A stretch of DNA of 64,000 bases from Akebia trifoliata (lineage: Eukaryota > Streptophyta > Magnoliopsida > Ranunculales > Lardizabalaceae): assembly GCA_017979445.1 (NCBI GenBank), contig CM030709.1:5560001-5624000 (forward strand), read 5' to 3'. Below, in pieces: positions 13,155-24,517 of the stretch. The position numbers and the translations under genes are program-made. The notes below the pieces were generated by a model that was not told the DNA's origin, did no database searches, and worked only from the letters and a program-made list of their open reading frames with translations. Every line of letters starts with the position of its first letter. The first letter of the stretch is position 1.

Positions 13155-13272
13155 ATGGGGATTGACAAACGAGGTTTAAAGGGTGGTGGAGGTTATCTTG
13201 GGGGTTTCCTTCAGTTGTTTGACTGGAATGGCAAGTCGCGTAAGTTGTTCTCTAACATGTCTGATTCTTCAG
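13155..13272 (+). pseudogene. Captured 5' coding exon of a DUF3741/DUF4378 (TRM-like) gene
   Basis: An ATG at 13155 opens a 118-base exon reading MGIDKRGLKGGGGYLGG, then FLQLFDWNGKSRKLFSN, ending at a CAG/GTATAC donor. This is the typical N-terminus of plant TRM-like DUF3741/DUF4378 proteins (recalled consensus GGYVGGFFQLFDWNAKSRKKL). An acceptor-like TTTCCAG at about 13076 precedes leader sequence. Downstream exons of that family are absent. It is a fragment inside the foldback element, transcriptionally in line with the MTA piece that follows. Confidence 0.6.
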
Positions 13273-13474
13273 GTATACTTTTCATCTAAGTTTTTGTAGA
13301 TAATGGAGATATATGCATAGTAAAATGTGAAAATTTTGACCAAAATCTTGTCATACATGCTTGTTCTGATTTTGCTGTCGTAGATGAAACTCTCAGATCT
13401 TACTTCAATCCTGGAGGATCTTTTATGTTTGTAAAGTGCATATAATCTGACATACATTTGATTATGTTCCTCAG

Positions 13475-13663
13475 TTTAGAACATCGAGGAGCTCCATTTG
13501 GGTGAAGACTAATCAACTACAAAAAATTATCAGAACGGGACGCACAGGCCATTGGCTCAATCATAGCAAGGAACATTGCCTTATTGGGGTTAAGGGGAAC
13601 CCAGAAGTAAGTAGGAACATAGATACAGATGTCATTGCAGTTGAGGTTCGAGAGACAAGCCGT
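13475..13663 (+). pseudogene. Captured fragment of MTA, the METTL3-type m6A RNA methyltransferase
   Basis: After a GTTCCTCAG acceptor, the frame from 13496 reads [10 protein letters not shown], then [18 protein letters not shown], then [14 protein letters not shown] and EVRETSR. This is the highly conserved region following the catalytic DPPW motif in MTA/METTL3. Just before it, IEEL is readable in another frame, so one extra base (a CTCC run near 13492-13495) shifts the frame. The similarity stops at ETSR (13663), where the next exon should begin. The catalytic DPPW segment is missing, so this is not an active enzyme. Confidence 0.8.
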
Positions 13664-14976
13664 GTTATTTATTTGTTATGTATTCCCTTAAGGCAACAAT
13701 GAAGTGGGAGCAAACAAACCGGAAGGGGAATGGCAGGCTGATGAACTCATATGCGTCAAGATTAGCTTTTAAACTAAACAACGAATTGCCTTCCCTTATA
13801 AGTCTTATTTTTTCATAATGAGAACTTGTTTTCTAAGCTTGTTAGTTCTGATAGATGCATTTACTTAATGAAAGGAAGCAGTTTTTTCCCCCTATTTCAG
13901 CTACTATTGTGAAAGTTTTGGGAACAATTATGCAGTTAAATTCCTAAATTTAAAACAGATAATGATTGTTGGAAAGCTAAACTTGTTTTTGCACAACTTT
14001 GTTGAGTAGCTAGTGCACTGGGAACAACTGAAATTCCACTTGAACAGATTTCGACTGTCCGAAAGGAAATAACTCATTTTTGCAGGCAATTAAACAAGTC
14101 AGTGATTGTAGCTTCAAAGTAAGAATGTTAGATTGAAATAGTGAGAACTGATATGGTACATTTGCACTATCTTTCCCCTAGAAAGTTATAACATCCAAGA
14201 TTCCACCAAAAATAAGTTTCAACAAATTGTGCTAGCGAATGCATTCATGCCAAAATCCACCAAAGTCTTGTATCATTTGTTAAATTCAAAAATCAACAGG
14301 ACATCAGTGTTCCCTTCTCTATCCTATCCATGACAAAATAAAACTCAAAAAGAAAAAAATAACTGAGTCCATTCTACCAATACCATAATCAAACAAAAGT
14401 GTCTTATATTTCCCAGTTTTGACGGGGAGGTGTTTATTATTAGAAAATTTAGAATGCTATTTGAGGTTTTTGGGATTGAACATCAGTTTTTATGAGCCCA
14501 TCAGTTGGATCTCTTCTCTTTTGAGTTTAAAATTATAAACCCTTCACAATCGAATGGATCAAACTACATTTGCTCAAAGGTAGATCATGGTCATTCTGAA
14601 ACTCTATCACAACTCTTAAAAGAGAGAGAGGGAGAGAGAGAGAGAGAGAAAGAGAAAGAGGCAAGTGCACACAATTTGTTACCACCTAATCGTTCCTACT
14701 TCATACAGACATTAATAAAAAAGTACTCACATTCGTTGCCTAAATCGATCAAAATTATATACCAATTCAAGCTCCATTTAACGACAAAAAGAAGGATATT
14801 ATCCTTTTTACAAGTTCTTAGTTTTTCTCACATCACATACTTTTTAATGCTACCATACGACATTAAAATGATAAGACTACATATGAAATGCCACATTCCC
14901 ATGTAATAAGGAGCCCCAAAAGATAAGAGGTTCAATTGGGTAAGGCCAGCAGTAATGATCTTCACATTGCAAATAA
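13664..14976. other. Rest of the foldback spacer
   Basis: AT-rich sequence with no recognised exon. It includes a GA microsatellite near 14620-14660 and a short sequence (GACGGGGAGGTGTTTATTATT, about 14419) resembling arm sequence. It may hold intron or 3' UTR sequence of the captured genes. Confidence 0.4.
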
Positions 14977-15701
14977 TTACAGCCACCAACTTTGGTCCGT
15001 ACACGCTTTCATCAGTTCCTTCTCCCTGTTTGTTGCTTCTGGCATGTGACTAAAGAGATTCATCGCCGTCTTAGCAGCTGCATCAAACATAATAAATTAG
15101 TTTAAAAGAAAATATCATCACTCGTTCATGAATATGGGAACTTGGAAATGCAAAAGCAATCTCCACCTGATAATTGTGTGTGCTATTTACATAATTAGAA
15201 GGTCCTTCACTAGCCATTGAATATGAAGTAAAATGGGAGTTATTGTAAAGTTGTATGATGTGTTCTAGTTGTAGAGTAGACCATAAGAAATACCAAATCA
15301 AACACAAATGACCATAAAAGTTCTTCCAACCTAGAAAAACTAAAAAAACATACCAGCAACTGATTTTGTTCCTTTGCTAACCGCTGCATTTCCATCTTGG
15401 ACTCTATCTTTGACTAACTTTCCTGCAGACTGAATTTTCATATGCTATCAGTAATTAAGTGATATATGCATATATTGTGGGACCTATATGGACTAGTAAG
15501 CATACTAATGTAACAAGAAGTGGTAATTATATAAAAAATGATGCATGAAACAATGTCTACAGTGGTCCAGACGATGAAATCAAAAGCAAATTTATAAGTG
15601 ATGTTACTCACAGCCAGTAAAGCCATACGAATTTTTCTTTCTTCCTCATCATGTTCCACGTACTTCTTTATCTTTTTCAGTTTTTCATGTTTCATCATGG
15701 C
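14977..15701 (-). CDS. Three-exon gene end inside the foldback element, family not recognised
   Basis: On the minus strand, exons 15701-15612, 15429-15354 and 15077-14977 are bounded by GT-AG sites and join in frame to about 88 codons ending in TAA. The product starts (A)MMKHEKLKKIKKYVEHDEE, continues ERKIRMALLA, SAGKLVKDRVQDGN and AAKTAMNLFSHMPEATN, and ends KACTDQSWWL. It is basic with probable helices and no signal peptide. ATG codons at 15698 and 15695 could start it, or it could be the 3' part of a longer captured gene. I do not know the family. The open frame over three exons suggests recent capture or maintained function. Confidence 0.5.
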
Positions 15702-15775
15702 CTAATTCTTCACTTAGAAGTGTCAACATATCACTATCACAATTGAACATAACATGTATGCTAAGTCAAGGCTCC

Positions 15776-16604
15776 ACTATGGATGTCAAAAACTCTGTTC
15801 CAACCCAGGAAACATCAGTTAATACAATTCCTAAATTAGCAGTGGATATCTTATAAATGATGAAGGTTAGAATGAGGAGAAATGGACTTCTTACTCTTCT
15901 CAATAGCCAGTCCACTAATCTTTAGAATCTCAGAAATTGTGAAAACTGTAGCAATCGCTGAAATAATAAAAATAATGCAAGTTAGGGAACATAACTTGGT
16001 GAAAGGAGGCAAAAGATACACTAGGAATTCCATTCACAGTGACTTACATTATTCTATCATTATCTACAAAAACCCCAAACATGAGAAGAGTATCTCTCTC
16101 TCCCTACTGTTATCTAAACTTAAATGTCATAGAGGGAATCACTAGCATGCAGACACTCAGTAGCATAAGAAACTTGCAAGGTTACCTTCACAAACTTCAA
16201 CCCATCAACATTTTTTGTCAATAAAACCTGGAAAGGGACACAAATTGTTGAGCCAATGAAGGGATATGAAGCACCCAATGGTGTAATCTAATCAACTATT
16301 TACCAACAGAATAGTGACGCGAAGAAACCACACCGTATGGGGTTTTCGATGATTCGTCACAATCAATATCTTCAGGCATTTATAATAAAAACACAAACAA
16401 GGCGGCTGCCATTCGAACGATATTTTCAGATTAAACAAATAAAAGTGGCATTCGGGTTGTAAAACAGAGAGTGTCACCAACATGTACATAATCCATACAT
16501 AAAACTCAGCAGAACATGAAATAAAAAAAAAAAAATTTTAAAAACTAATTAAGGTTACCTTTGAGAGAGATCGAATTTAGGGTTTATTTGGAACAAGTTA
16601 GGGA

Positions 16605-16652
<48 letters not shown>

Positions 16653-17100
16653 TCAGGAAGAAGTCGTTTAGAAATGAATCGCCCAAATCATCGAAATGGA
16701 CCAGATCGCCGTCGCAAATCGTCGATGAGGAAGACTTGTCGAAGAGGAGCAGATTTGTGGAAGTCGTCGTCGCTGCCGTCTTCATCTTCGTTTACTACAG
16801 AGATAAGAGAGGAGAGGAAGATGAGTTCATTTGATTTTGCAGAGGAACGAGGAAGAAGAGTTCGTTTGTTTTTGTTTCTGTCGAAGAGGAAGAGGAAGGA
16901 AGAAGATGAAGTTCAGATCTGATTTCAGATCGATTTGTTTTTGTTTGTTTACGGGGAGGTAGTTGCAAATTCAAAAATTTCTATTGTTTACATTTGTTTG
17001 TAAAGTTACAATGATCTCAACCGCAGATCTAACGTTAATCGGACGGTCTCTACCGTGAGTCGCGATGTGAGTCGCTATATGAGTCTTGGGAACGTGACCC
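15776..17100 (-). repeat. Right arm of the foldback element
   Basis: Inverted copy of 11469-12790, read on the minus strand. The 5'-exon-like frame is open here: MKTAATTTSTNLLLFDK at 16785 down to the donor at 16559, passing through a Ser-Leu run encoded by the CT microsatellite. It also contains the same small exon-like block and the Alba-like exon. The source gene of the 5' exon is not recognised. The inner edge at 15776 runs into the minus-strand exons of the spacer. Confidence 0.85.
15895..15957 (-). pseudogene. Captured Alba-domain exon, right arm copy
   Basis: Inverted copy of 12609-12671 with the same splice signals and the same translation (TVFTISEILK, GLAIEK). Its phase does not join in frame to the next minus-strand exon at 15701, so the two pieces probably came from different genes. 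Confidence 0.65.
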
Positions 17101-17127
17101 ATATATATATATATATATATATATATT

Positions 17128-18649
17128 ATTTTTTTTTTTTTGAGTTGTGAGAAGTTAAATCAAAGGACATTGTTTTTTGAGTTTTTATTTAAGTAATCTT
17201 ATTATTTTTAAAAATATTTTGTATTTTTCATCTAATCGCTAAGGAAGATAGAAAAAATCATTATTAAAATCTCTAAATGACAATTAATTTTAGAATGAAT
17301 GTCTAAAAAAAAATTACCCTTTTTTTTTCCAATAGGTTCAAATCAAACACTTTTTAGTTGATTTGGTATGTAACTATCGAATATTATAAATTTTGTAGGT
17401 AATTGTAGAAAAAGAGACAGAGGCATCAAGCCAGTATGATATACTATCGAATATCATGTAAATCTTTGCATTCATATCGAGTATTGAATCTCTATTTATA
17501 GGATGGGAGGTATTTTTTGAACGTTGCAAAAGTAATTCAGTATTGATGCATCAAGCCAAAAAATTTACACATAAATTCTCTCATATGAATAAGAGACAGA
17601 GGCTGATGGTGAAGAAAAAGATAAAGAGGGAGAGAAAAGGAAGAAGAAGAAGATTAAGTAGGCTCTTAGGTGGGTGCACAGAGAACAAAGTTAAATTATT
17701 TGAATCTGGTAGAAAGAAAGGGAAATATTAACTTTCAAATAGGTACATTGTAATTTCAATTTAATGGATAATTTGTAAATAGTACTTATGATGAGGATCT
17801 CAAAACTTGAATAGTAGTTTTTTTTTTTTTTATAATAATTTTTTAAAAATATTTTTTGAATTTATTTTAGTGTTTTATTAGCCTATGGTCTTAGAATTAT
17901 ATTTTAAGGGTAGTTTGATAATTTTGAGATATTTTTCAAATTTAAGTTTATTATGATTGAAAATTTATAAGAGAAAAAGTTACGAAAAAATATGTTATTT
18001 ATTTACTATTTTTATTTTACTAAGACTCTTGGTTGATTTTATTTATTTATATAGGTTGTGTTAGGATTTATTGAAAAATAAATGAAATAAATAAAATTAT
18101 AGTTATTGTTTGAATGTTAGTACATTCAACATGGTTGGTGCAATGAATTCATTGGGGTAATTCAATAACATATATATTCCTTTAATTTTTTTCTTATTTT
18201 CTATCATTTTTTACAAATTTTTATTAAAAAATGTTGAAGTAATATTGAAATGTACATTGATTCTCACATTATTGAAGTGGGTATATCTACGAAATCATAG
18301 ATGCATTTCATTGAGATACGACTGAAAAGCATCTTTGGTTATGTGTGCACTTCCACATCAACGATGTACATTTCAATGTTATTCCAGCATGACTATTTTT
18401 TATGTATTTGTGAGAGATCAGATAGCCATCAAGAATCCTTAATCCTTTAAATAAATTAATTCATAAACTTTGTTTTATTGATTTTTCAAAATTTTTTTTA
18501 ATCCTTGAGTTTCGAAATCTACAAACATCAACCCTTAATTATTTTTATATTTTCTTAACCTCTAATCCTCATCATACAAATTTTATCCCTTTTCAGACCT
18601 GGTTAAAAATACAATAATTATAAATTTTTTTTTATTTTAATTTATTTTA
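17128..18649. other. Intergenic between the foldback element and the ICR gene
   Basis: Very AT-rich. Contains MITE copy B3. AAGAGACAGAGGCATCAAGC near 17412 is echoed in pieces near 17547-17605. No coding call. Confidence 0.4.
18228..18395. mobile_element. Hairpin MITE, family B copy 3
   Basis: ATATTGAAATGTACATTGAT on the left mirrors ATGTACATTTCAATGTTATT on the right. Core AATCATAGATGCATTTCATT. Right end TTCCAGCA. Confidence 0.65.
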
Positions 18650-18770
18650 TTATCACATCAACTTTTGCTAATGCCACACTAATTTCTATGTAACTCACCA
18701 AAGGATTACACACAGTTGGTATGGCGTTAGTAAACATTGGCGTGCAATAGTAACTATCTGATTACATCCT
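18650..18770. mobile_element. Short MITE of the same family upstream of the ICR gene
   Basis: CAACTTTTGCTAATGCCACA on the left pairs with TATGGCGTTAGTAAACATTG on the right, ending GCAATAGTAACTATCTG. Confidence 0.5.
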
Positions 18771-19039
18771 TATCTCAGTCCTTCACCCAAATCTCAAACT
18801 TAGTTTTGGTGTGTAAAAATGTAAATAGTTATTTATTTCCAGACAAAGCTTATCCATGAAATTTGAGTAAAACCAATATGGACGCAAAGCAACATTTTGA
18901 ATTAATTCACTCTCTCCAACACAGAGACAAGGACATAAACGACAAACTCCTGCGCTCCTCCTCTTTATTATTATTATTATTATTTGCTCATTTACGTCTC
19001 TCTCTCTCACTTGTCACCAATCTATAGCTACCTATACTG

Positions 19040-20556
19040 TATAACGCACGCAACGAAAACCGAAGAGAGATAGGGCCTAGGGAACTGCGTGAGTTGGTGA
19101 GTTGTTGAAGAAGAAGAAGTTACATCTACTAGAAACCCTCTTTTCATCTCAAACTCTATGGTTTCTAGAGTTTTTAGAACTATTTCCAAAGCCGAATCCA
19201 AGTAGCTGAAGAGCTTCTTCTGGTGATCTTCGCAGGTAACATTCAGAATTTAAATCTCTGTTTCTTTGAAATCGTTCACAGTTGAGTTTTTTTTTTTTTT
19301 TTTTATGGATTTTTTTTTTCTTGTTCTAAGCATGGAAGGATTGAATGAGCTTAGTTTTCTTTTTGGCTGCGATGATGCTTATTTTGGATTTTTTTTCCTG
19401 AAAAATACTGTTTTTTGTTAAAATTTCTGGTTTTAGCGACAATGCCGGCTTGCTTTTGTGTTCAAGAGATGAGAGATGTAGTCTTTTTGAAGGATTTCTT
19501 TCGGAAGTTCTCTTCTTTTTTTTTTTCTGTATTTTTTCGGTTAATCTTACCGTTTTTGAACAATTGCTCGCAGTTCAAGCTGAACTTTTTGCTCCATCTG
19601 CCGTATAATCTGTTTATCATTCGTTGATTTTCTTCTTCTCTGCTTCAGATCGGCGAACTGTATCCGATTTTAACAGTGAAGAACTCCAAAGATTGAAGGA
19701 TTTCAAGGTACCGATCTGCACTGACGTGCTGTTAGTGTAACCGTGTTTGTTTCTCGAGCGTAGAAGTCTTAACGAAGATTAAATCAGTTTGAGATCTTCA
19801 CGAAGAATGTTAAAAAAAAAGTTCTTTAATTCTTAGGAATCACTGTTCATGTCCTATATTCACGGAGAAAATGAAGGAAAATTTAGAGTGGAAGACAGAC
19901 CACTCTTATTTCGTTCAGGTTGATCTAATTACGAAAATGCACTCAGCTCCACTGCTAAAATTACATGTTTTTGTCTCATTTGAGAAATCCGGAAGTAGAT
20001 GAGGTTCATGAGAAGTGCAGTGAATCGATAAGGAAGTAAATCATCAAGAGATAAGCCTAGAAATTAATATTTGAAGTCCGGGGTATTTTCGGTATTTTCT
20101 CGATCATTTATTTCTCTGTGGAGACTCCTCGTGGTTGCAATAATTCGATTTACTGTAGAGATACTGAACGAGTAAAAAATAGAAAAAGATGGGTTTTATT
20201 CTTTCTACCTAACGTTCAAAGACTATCAACCAAATCTTTTTTATTTAGTGGTTTTTGATTTTTGATGGGGTTGAGTGGTAGTGGAGGTAGTTTCTGTGGA
20301 GTTCCTTTGAAGGGAGGATATGTTTTGAATTTGTATTGGTAAGGGGCGCCTGTTGTTTGTTATCAACCATTTATTTGTTAACGTACGAGTGCACCAGATT
20401 CTTGTGATTTTTCTGTACTGTTGCAGGTTTTGTGGGTCATGGAGTTTTGAGATTGTTTCCTTTACTTTTTTTCACCATTAAATTTTTAACTTTTTCTTTT
20501 GCTAGGATTCATCCTTTTAACCTTGTTATAACATAAGTGGAGGTGAAAGGTGAAAG
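19040..20556 (+). other. Probable 5' leader of the ICR gene with two or more introns
   Basis: No long reading frame is present. Splice-like sites suggest a leader exon ending at 19235 (CGCAG then GTAACA) and a second at 19649-19707 (TGCTTCAG before it, GTACCG after it). The last leader exon would begin at 20427 or 20506 and run into the start codon. T-rich tracts before each AG fit plant introns. Exact ends and the transcription start are inferred. Confidence 0.4.
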
Positions 20557-23500
20557 ATGCAGACACCAAAAGCAAGGTGACTTTTACTTTTACTTAGTAT
20601 TTTCTCTTAGATTATTTTTTTATTTACAAGTGTTGTTTGGTTTGTTGTTGCTTGGTCTTATGGACTGCTTCTTGAATTGAAGGAAATGGTTAGGATCAAT
20701 GGGCTGTACTTGATTTGTTGTTCTTTTATGGTTGATACTAGTTCTTTACGAGCCAACCATATGGGTTTTTAAATCCTTGTTTTATCTATCGATAAAAAAA
20801 AAAATCCTTGTTTTATCTGATTTAGTATTCTTTGATTTTTATGAATCTCTCTGCTTTTAATCTACCTTTTTCTCACCTTTGGGTATGCATATAATGTACA
20901 AATTAGTCGCTATACTTTTCAAAGCCAAACCAAAGTTGAAAAAAATATTACTGATAATAGTCCCTATTGTAATTTATTTGGTTCTTGCTATTTGTCTTCT
21001 CTCCTGATTTGGCCTCGAGTGGCTGCTTAAAATGAACCTAAATTCCTAGTTGGGACCATAGTGGAACTTCTTGTGTCTCTTCCCATCTTTGTAAATTATG
21101 AGCTACAGATGAGTTGTCCTGACACTTGTAATGTTCTTCAAGTTGAGAAAAATTGAGATTTGTGGTGTCTTTGCTCAATACCTTTACATGTGGCCCACAT
21201 ATGCAACATCAATTTGGTTGATTCAATTGGTGTGCCACTGATCAGTGGGCCTAGTTCTAAAGAAAATCAACAAAGTAATTTTCATCAGCAAATATTAACT
21301 GATCTCATGCTATGAGTTATGTGGGGTAGATCACCTGATTTTTATTTTTGGCGAGTACATTCTATCCTAGAGATTGTTCACTCTGTTTATGTTCTGACTT
21401 CTGAGTTAATATATATGTTGCCAAATATACATGTGTGGGTCAATTCGCTGCCAGTCTTCACAGAGTAACCTTAGATTATCATTGAAGTAATCAGGGGATG
21501 GTGGGATTTTGTATAAATTCTTGATGATTGCTATATTTGTGACGTAGCATTGTTGATTGTGTCATCTATCCTTCTGTTTTCATTATAATGATTGTAATTT
21601 TATTTTCTTTGGGATTAGAGCTGGGACATTGGAAGTGCCCCAAAGGACATCACCCGTGACACCTCGAGTTGCTCGCCAACTCAAGACAACTGTTTCAGAA
21701 TCTGAATCGTCTTCTTCACATCCATCGAGCAGGACACCAAAAGATAAAAGCCCTAAAGTCATCGAACGAAGATCTCCCAGAAGCCCAGTGACTGAGGTAC
21801 TTGATTATTATGAAACCACATGTATCTTCAAGCAAGCTCATTAATATAAATGGACTCTGCCAAACTTGTAAAATGTTGGGAAGCTTTTGATGTTGATAGC
21901 TCTAATGCGTTAGGAGTTGAGTCTAATCTTGTAATGTCTCGATGTTTGTTTCAGTGGTTGACGAGAGTACTGTATTGCTCATACAATAATTCGAAACCCA
22001 GCACAATTTGTTCAAATTCTTTTTTATTTGATCAGTTTTTTCAATCTTTGAAGAGACACTTTTCATCTCGACTGCATTGCCTGTGGACTCTGTTCATCTT
22101 CTTTACCAAAAATGGGCTTGACAGGATATTTTTGCATGCCAATAGGTAGCATATTCTCTAGCCTTGAGTTCCTTTTACATTTCTAGTCGTCCTAATAGAA
22201 TACTGTTGGATGGTCAGGATCATTCAATGGGGTTGAAGATTTTGATATAGGAAATCTTAAGCAGTGCCCCCTCCCCCAATTTGGCCAACTTATATTGAGA
22301 TAAATATTGCTCCATTGAGTGACAAAGCTATGCCCTAGCACAGGAGAATAATAAAAGGATTGCCTCATGCTTAACCCTTATCTTTTATTTTTCTTTCCCT
22401 TTCTTGCCTTTCTGGAAATAATCAATTATCTTTTTTTCTTGTATTTGGTGAATTTCATTGTTTTGATTATTTTGCTTGTTTACTTGTAAAGAAAATAAAA
22501 ATAAAAATTATTGTGCTGGTTAGTAACTAATTTCAAAAAATTCCATCTTAAGAGTGGGCATCGCTGTCATATCAAATAGCTATGTCAATCATATTTATTT
22601 TTGTACTTTTTAATGCCATTAATGTTTAATTTAGTTAGTTGGATATTTCATTGTACTTATCAAAGACTTGTACTTTAATTTTTCGTTTGTCTTCCATCTC
22701 ATTTTAATTTTCCTTCACGTTTTTTGTTTTTACTTTGTTCATGACTACAGTTTTTAACTTCTATTACAATAACCTTGCAAGTTATATAAAGTTGTAACTA
22801 CAGTTGGAGATTGCTGAAAATCATTATCCTTGGCGAAAAATACTAAACCATCATCTGTTTTTTCTTTTGCAAGCTCCAGAAAAAGCGCCCAAGCAGAGTA
22901 TCTGAATTGGAATCTCAGATTTCCCAACTACATGAGGATTTGAAGAAAGTGAAGGACCAGCTGGTGTCATCTGAGTCATGGAAGAAGCACGCACAACAGG
23001 AAGCTGAAGAGGCTAAGAATCAGGTTGTAACATTGACGGCGCAGCTTGAAGAATCTCAACGCCAGTTTGTCGAATTGTCTGCTTCGGAGGAAGCCCGACT
23101 CCAAGAACTCCATAAGATCTCTCAAGAACGGTACAAGGCATGGCAGTCTGAGCTAGAAGCAGTTCAAGATCAAAGCTCGGTGGACTCATCTGCTTTGGCT
23201 TCTGCCACGAATGAAATCCAAAGGCTTAAGATACAGTTGGAAATTGCGGCTCAGTCCGAGGCTGCCAAGACCAATCATGCAGAAACAGCACAAATGGAGT
23301 TCCAAAATTTGAAATTAGAATTGGATGAAACTCGTTCTCTTGTAGAAAACTTGAAAGTTGAACTCAGTAACTGCCACGAATCAGAAGCCCAAGCCAAAGC
23401 AATGGTTAGCGACACCCTACAACAACTTGAAGCAGCCAAGATAACTATGGAGACAATTCGATCAGATGGGATTAAAACCATGGAGGCCTATAGTTTCCTA

Positions 23501-24517
23501 TCTTTAGAGTTAGAACAGTCGAGAGCGCAAGTAAAATCACTCGAAGAACTGGTTAGCAAACTTCAAGCTGATCTTGTTAATGCAAGCAGCAAGAGTTCTC
23601 CTCATACTTCAATCGAGAATGGAGATGTTGTGGAAGCAGACCGACTTAAAGTGGAGCTTAATTCTATGGAGTTTGAGCTTGTAGAGTTGAAGTCTGCATT
23701 AGAAGCAAATGAGATTAGGTACCATGAAGAACAGATTCGGAACACAATGCAAGTTCATGTTGCTTATGAACTGATGGAACAAACAAAGTCCTTGGCAAGT
23801 GTGAGGGAAGCCGAACTGGAAAGTGAACTAAAAAAGACTAAAGCTGACATCGAAGAGTTGAAAGGGAATCTGATGGATAAGGAGACTGAATTGCAGGGAA
23901 TTTCCGAGGAAAATGCAGTGTTGAATATGAAGATTGAGATGAATCAGTCAAGCCAAAGCCAATCTGAATTGGAAATGGAGCTAAAGAAATTATCGGGTGG
24001 TGTTGCAGATTTGAAGGCTAGTTTAATGGACAAGGAGACGCAACTGCAAAGTATATTAGAGGAGAACGAGATGCTCAAGTTAGAAATCAAGAATCGAGAA
24101 ATGGAGAGTGGAAAAGTGAATGAAGAGACTGAAGCAGCAAGGGCTGCCGAGCGAGAAGCTCTGATGAAACTTGGGCATGTGACAGAGGAGTCAGATAAGA
24201 GTAATAGGAGGGCAGCACAGGTGACTGAGCAGCTTGAGGCAGCACAAGCGGCAAATTCAGAAATGGAGGCAGAGTTGACGAGGATAAAAGTGCAGTCAGA
24301 TCAGTGGAGGAAGGCTGCGGAGGCAGCGGCAGCTGTTCTCTCTGTTGGGAGTAATGGAAAGTTAATGGAAAGGTCAGGATCATTGGACAACCACTATCAT
24401 CGTAGTACGGGGAACATTTCACCTTACTCTGAAGACATGGATGATGAATCTCCAAAGAAAAAAAACAGTAACATGTTGAAGAAGATTGGGGTTCTGTGGA
24501 AGAAGGGCCAGAAATAA
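20557..24517 (+). CDS. ICR/RIP family protein: interactor of constitutive active ROPs (plant coiled-coil ROP effector)
   Basis: Three coding exons, 20557-20576, 21619-21796 and 22874-24517, join in phase through GT-AG introns to give 613 aa. The protein begins [15 protein letters not shown] and continues with a Ser/Pro-rich basic segment ([13 protein letters not shown]). After the second intron come [13 protein letters not shown] and about 430 residues of heptad-rich coiled coil. Near residues 543-548 is QWRKAA, the motif known in this family to be needed for binding active ROP/RAC GTPases. The protein ends with the basic tail [12 protein letters not shown], typical of ICR proteins. Length and N-terminus fit ICR2/ICR3/ICR5 homologues of about 560-620 aa. 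Family members act as scaffolds between plasma-membrane ROPs and exocyst or microtubule partners in polar growth. The ATG at 20557 is chosen because the conserved QTPKAR start is split across intron 1. Which ICR paralogue it is cannot be told from sequence alone. Confidence 0.93.

Larger units (their letters stand above)
11469..17100. mobile_element. 5.6-kb foldback (Pack-type) transposon with captured host gene fragments
   Basis: The element begins GGGTCGCGTTCCCAAGACTC and ends with the inverse GGGAACGTGACCC. Its two arms, 11469-12790 and 15776-17100, are near-perfect inverted copies of about 1.32 kb around a 2,985-base spacer. Both outer ends abut (TA)n runs (about 11449-11468 and 17101-17127), so the target was a TA microsatellite and the exact target duplication is hidden. 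No transposase frame is visible, so it is non-autonomous. Arms and spacer hold splice-site-bounded pieces of several host genes on both strands. This resembles Pack-MULE or other Pack-TYPE elements, but the superfamily is uncertain because an 8-10-base duplication cannot be told apart inside TA repeats. Confidence 0.85.

Noticed and set aside
14505..14906. 133-codon plus-strand frame in the foldback spacer
   Set aside because: Contains a GA microsatellite (Arg-Glu run) and no recognisable domain or splice logic.
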